Assembly: GCA_016785225.1 (NCBI GenBank)
Contig: JAFBJZ010000772.1
Location: 5,303,501 to 5,367,500 of the forward strand
DNA: 64,000 nucleotides
Direction: 5' to 3'
Source: Psettodes erumei
Lineage: Eukaryota > Chordata > Actinopteri > Pleuronectiformes > Psettodidae
The notes below the pieces were generated by a model. The model ran no database searches. It saw only the letters and a list, made by a program, of their open reading frames with translations, and was not told the DNA's origin. Every line of letters begins with the position of its first letter. Position 1 is the stretch's first letter. The translations under genes and the position numbers were made by a program. Shown here in pieces: positions 61,431 to 64,000 of this stretch.

Positions 61431-62108
61431 TCACAGACATAAGGCCCCCCAGACCTCCCGGGTGATCCGCAGTGGAGCGTGTAGCCACCTGTCAATCACC
61501 AGATCTCAGCCGCCTTAAGAGAGACATTTCGTCTGGGACAACGGCGGCCCGTCCCTCCCCATACATTCTGCCTCCCCTAGCAACCATGGCCGGATGACTG
61601 AGGGGCTTTGTCCCCCTCACAACGGGAGTCCACCATTGAACCCAGAAGCCCGTAGCAACCAGAATTAGAGGGTGCCAGAAAGGGGGTCTTTTTTTTTCTG
61701 TGAAACGGGGGGTGAAAGCTCTGTTCTCGTCCTCACGTCTGGGATTCATATCATGGTCCTGAATGGCGTCCCCTCCTCCTTTTAAACGCTGGTGTAACGG
61801 AGCGTATGAAGGAGCTCGCGGTGAGCGGATAGGATCATGGATAATCTGCTGTTCCTCTCCACTGTGGTCCGATAGGGACACTTAAGCAGCCTCTGTGGAC
61901 AGTCAGTGACGTGAGGAGGCCTGGGGGATGCATGGGGTCGGCCAGAGCTGGGAGGTTTATGGACAGGGTGCAAACAGAAGGGCAAAAGAAAAAAAATGGC
62001 TAGTGGTGGTCGTTTACTCGAGTGAAAGTAGGCCTACCATCTATTCAGCCATTCAGTTTGAGGAGGGGTGGGGGGGTTGACATTGTGTAAGAGCAGGGTA
62101 GGCCTACA

Positions 62109-62140
62109 ACCTGGACAGGTCGCCAGTCTATCACAGGGCC
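62109..62140 (+). repeat. Remnant of a common teleost interspersed repeat
   Basis: The words CCTGGACAGGTCGCCAG followed by TCTATCACAGGGCC match, from memory, a fragment seen in very many copies across teleost genomes. Only about 32 bases remain, so the family cannot be named and the direction is taken from the remembered form. Confidence 0.5.
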
Positions 62141-64000
62141 AGTAAATGTGGCAGTATGATAATATAAACATACTCCAATACCATTAAGTTCTCCACAAAA
62201 GCACTATCAGCAAAATCTACCTAAAGTACCAAAAGTTAACATACTGGTTGAATATTTTAATGTTAGATATCTTAATCTCGTGGTTCTCAATTTAAGTGTT
62301 GAGTCCCCTCCATGTGCGGTAGGTGGTAGAAGAAATGTAATGAAATGTAGTGCAGTAGAAGTACAAAATATCTTACAGTGTCTTATCTAACAGTGTTACA
62401 GTCATATATATATAATGTATAGTACAAGTATAGCAAATATTTACTTAAGTACAGAAGCTGGCAAGGGGCCCTAACAGAAAAAAATGCATTGTATTTTAGC
62501 AGCACCTCATACATGTAAAATCTTTCCTTTAAAGTAACCAAATCTGTCAAATAAATGTCTATCAAATTAGAAACAAAAACTCAAGAAAAATGGGGACAGG
62601 ACTGATGGTGGGAAATACAGCATGTATGTACCTGACTGAGTATTTGCCAGGACTGGGCTTTAAAAGGACAGTCCAGACCTGAACACTCAGATGCTCTTGG
62701 TGAGAGGTAACCTTTAGGGGACACTGAAGCTGCACAAAACGTGAGCAGATTAGGAGAAAAGAGTGAGGGCTTGAATAGTTTATGAACAGTTTTATGGACC
62801 TTTGGATGCTTTCAATGGGGGCTTTTACGGCTCTCTTTATAAGGGAGTGAACATGGATCCATGAATACTTGTCTAACTGCCGTACCTCGTAACTGTAAAG
62901 TGGGGTCCTTACTGCAGGGTGACTGACACATGTCTGTAAACTGCAAGATCCCTGCAACACAATCACCATTAGACATATTACATTGTTTTCTCCAAATAAA
63001 TGTACAAAATAAAAGAACAAAAAGCCAAATAGCCACAACCAGGTGCTGCATAGCACGACCTCCCAAGTTGCATTTAACCCTGTAGTGTCCTGTTCATTTT
63101 ACATCACCACGTATAGAAGATTACAAACTAATCTCAACCTACAAACAACATCGCTGGCATGCAGAGAAAACATGCTTTTCCTGGTATGTTCTTTATCATT
63201 AATGAGCGTCTCCGTGGCCCCCTGTATGGGAGTATGTTTTGTGCGCCTTCCATTCTAAGCTCTCTTCCTGCGCCCTCTTTCCCACCCTCTCCTTCCATCG
63301 GCCCGTCAATCAAAGACCGTGATTGAGCCCGTATGGCAGGCAGTTAGTCATCAGCAGTGAAAGTGAGGCCTCATTCTGTGTCCGGCCCTCCCCCTTTTCA
63401 TGCCCCCTTGCCTCCTCAAGTTTTTCCATCTCACTTTTCTCTGTGGCCTCTTGGTTTCCCTCCTCCCCTGCCACCCCTGTACAGTTGGTGTTTTTTCCTT
63501 CATGGAAGTCACATCTGTGGTCAGCTTCTGCTGGCCAGGAGGATAAACAACTTCAAACATGGCTGTCATGGTGGCATAAGACCTGGCTCCCTCCATCTCA
63601 CCGGGAAAGACCTTGTATCATTCAGAAATGAGTCACATTTAGTTTTAACAGGACTCTGCATTTGCCCTTTAAGTGGCTGATGAATAAACATGAGCAGAGT
63701 TGGGGTGGGAACTGCATGGGGGTAGGATGAGAAGAGGCCCAGTTTGTGTATGTGTGTATATATATGGGATGGAGGGGTGGGGTGGGGGTTGGGGTTGGGT
63801 ACGGAGGGCAACGGGGGAGCCTTTCTTCCCAGCAGGGCTGCATCTCGTTTAATTGGAGCACTTGTGGCACCATTACCTCCTTTACTCAAACACGTTACTG
63901 ATGACAAAAGAAAACAGCCCTAAGCCCGCCTTTGTTAGCAAGGAGACGGGACGAGGAGATGGATTCCTCGCTGCTACTCATGTGTGGGAATCATCCACAC

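Larger units (their letters stand above)
58340..64000. other. Gene-poor right end
   Basis: No supported exon. Contents seen: CA run near 60657-60679, C-rich run near 61331-61352, CA run at 61400-61428, an interspersed-repeat remnant at 62109-62140, and homeobox/TCF-like words (ATTAATGA, ATCAAAG) around 63195-63320 in a stretch that might be a conserved enhancer. None can be confirmed without alignment. Confidence 0.45.

Overview
This is nuclear DNA from a ray-finned fish, probably a percomorph teleost. The genes have many exons with short GT-AG introns. The deduced proteins match vertebrate families along their whole length, and microsatellites are common. There is no operon structure, CRISPR array, prophage or intact transposon.

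Layout, left to right: (1) banp (minus strand; its 3' exons run off the left edge), coding exons 1.6-6.7 kb, leader and promoter up to about 8.4 kb. (2) A tRNA-Arg(ACG) gene (minus) at 9.1 kb. (3) A secreted/ER carboxylesterase of the CES2 type (plus), 9.6-14.0 kb. (4) fbxo31 (minus), 16.1-21.3 kb, tail to tail with the esterase; its first coding exon carries an apparent one-base frameshift. (5) A second, identical tRNA-Arg(ACG) gene at 21.9 kb. (6) fanci (plus), 22.8-31.2 kb, 37 coding exons. (7) polg (minus), 31.3-38.1 kb, 22 coding exons, overlapping the 3' end of fanci. (8) tRNA-Arg(UCG) (plus) at 38.9 kb, head to head with polg. (9) tvp23a (plus), 39.4-40.8 kb. (10) A CCAAT/CRE promoter and first exon at 43.0 kb, a microRNA-9 hairpin (mir-9-3 type) at 44.8 kb inside the following intron, and a second exon at 46.9 kb: the miR-9 host transcript. 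(11) From 47 to 64 kb, a gene-poor stretch downstream of mir-9 with microsatellites, a GC-rich patch at 57.8-58.1 kb, and a strong unassigned RNA-type hairpin at 55.05-55.14 kb.

Exon borders were worked out by hand from splice signals. Reading phase closes across every junction of the esterase (558 codons), fanci (1322), polg (1198), tvp23a (199) and the in-window part of banp (345); for fbxo31 it closes only if one base is skipped. From memory, the order FANCI - POLG - tRNA-Arg(TCG) - MIR9-3 also occurs on human 15q26.1, while BANP and FBXO31 lie on 16q24 and TVP23A on 16p13. The window therefore preserves an old block joined to segments now on other human chromosomes.

Functional links: FANCI acts in nuclear crosslink repair and POLG replicates mitochondrial DNA; their 3' ends are transcribed against each other. 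FBXO31 is a substrate receptor of an SCF ubiquitin ligase. BANP is a CpG-island activator whose known recognition motif occurs inside banp, upstream of banp and upstream of fbxo31. The most interesting points are the miR-9 locus and its host exons, the unassigned hairpin at 55.1 kb, the fbxo31 frameshift, and the conserved polg/tRNA/mir-9 neighbourhood.
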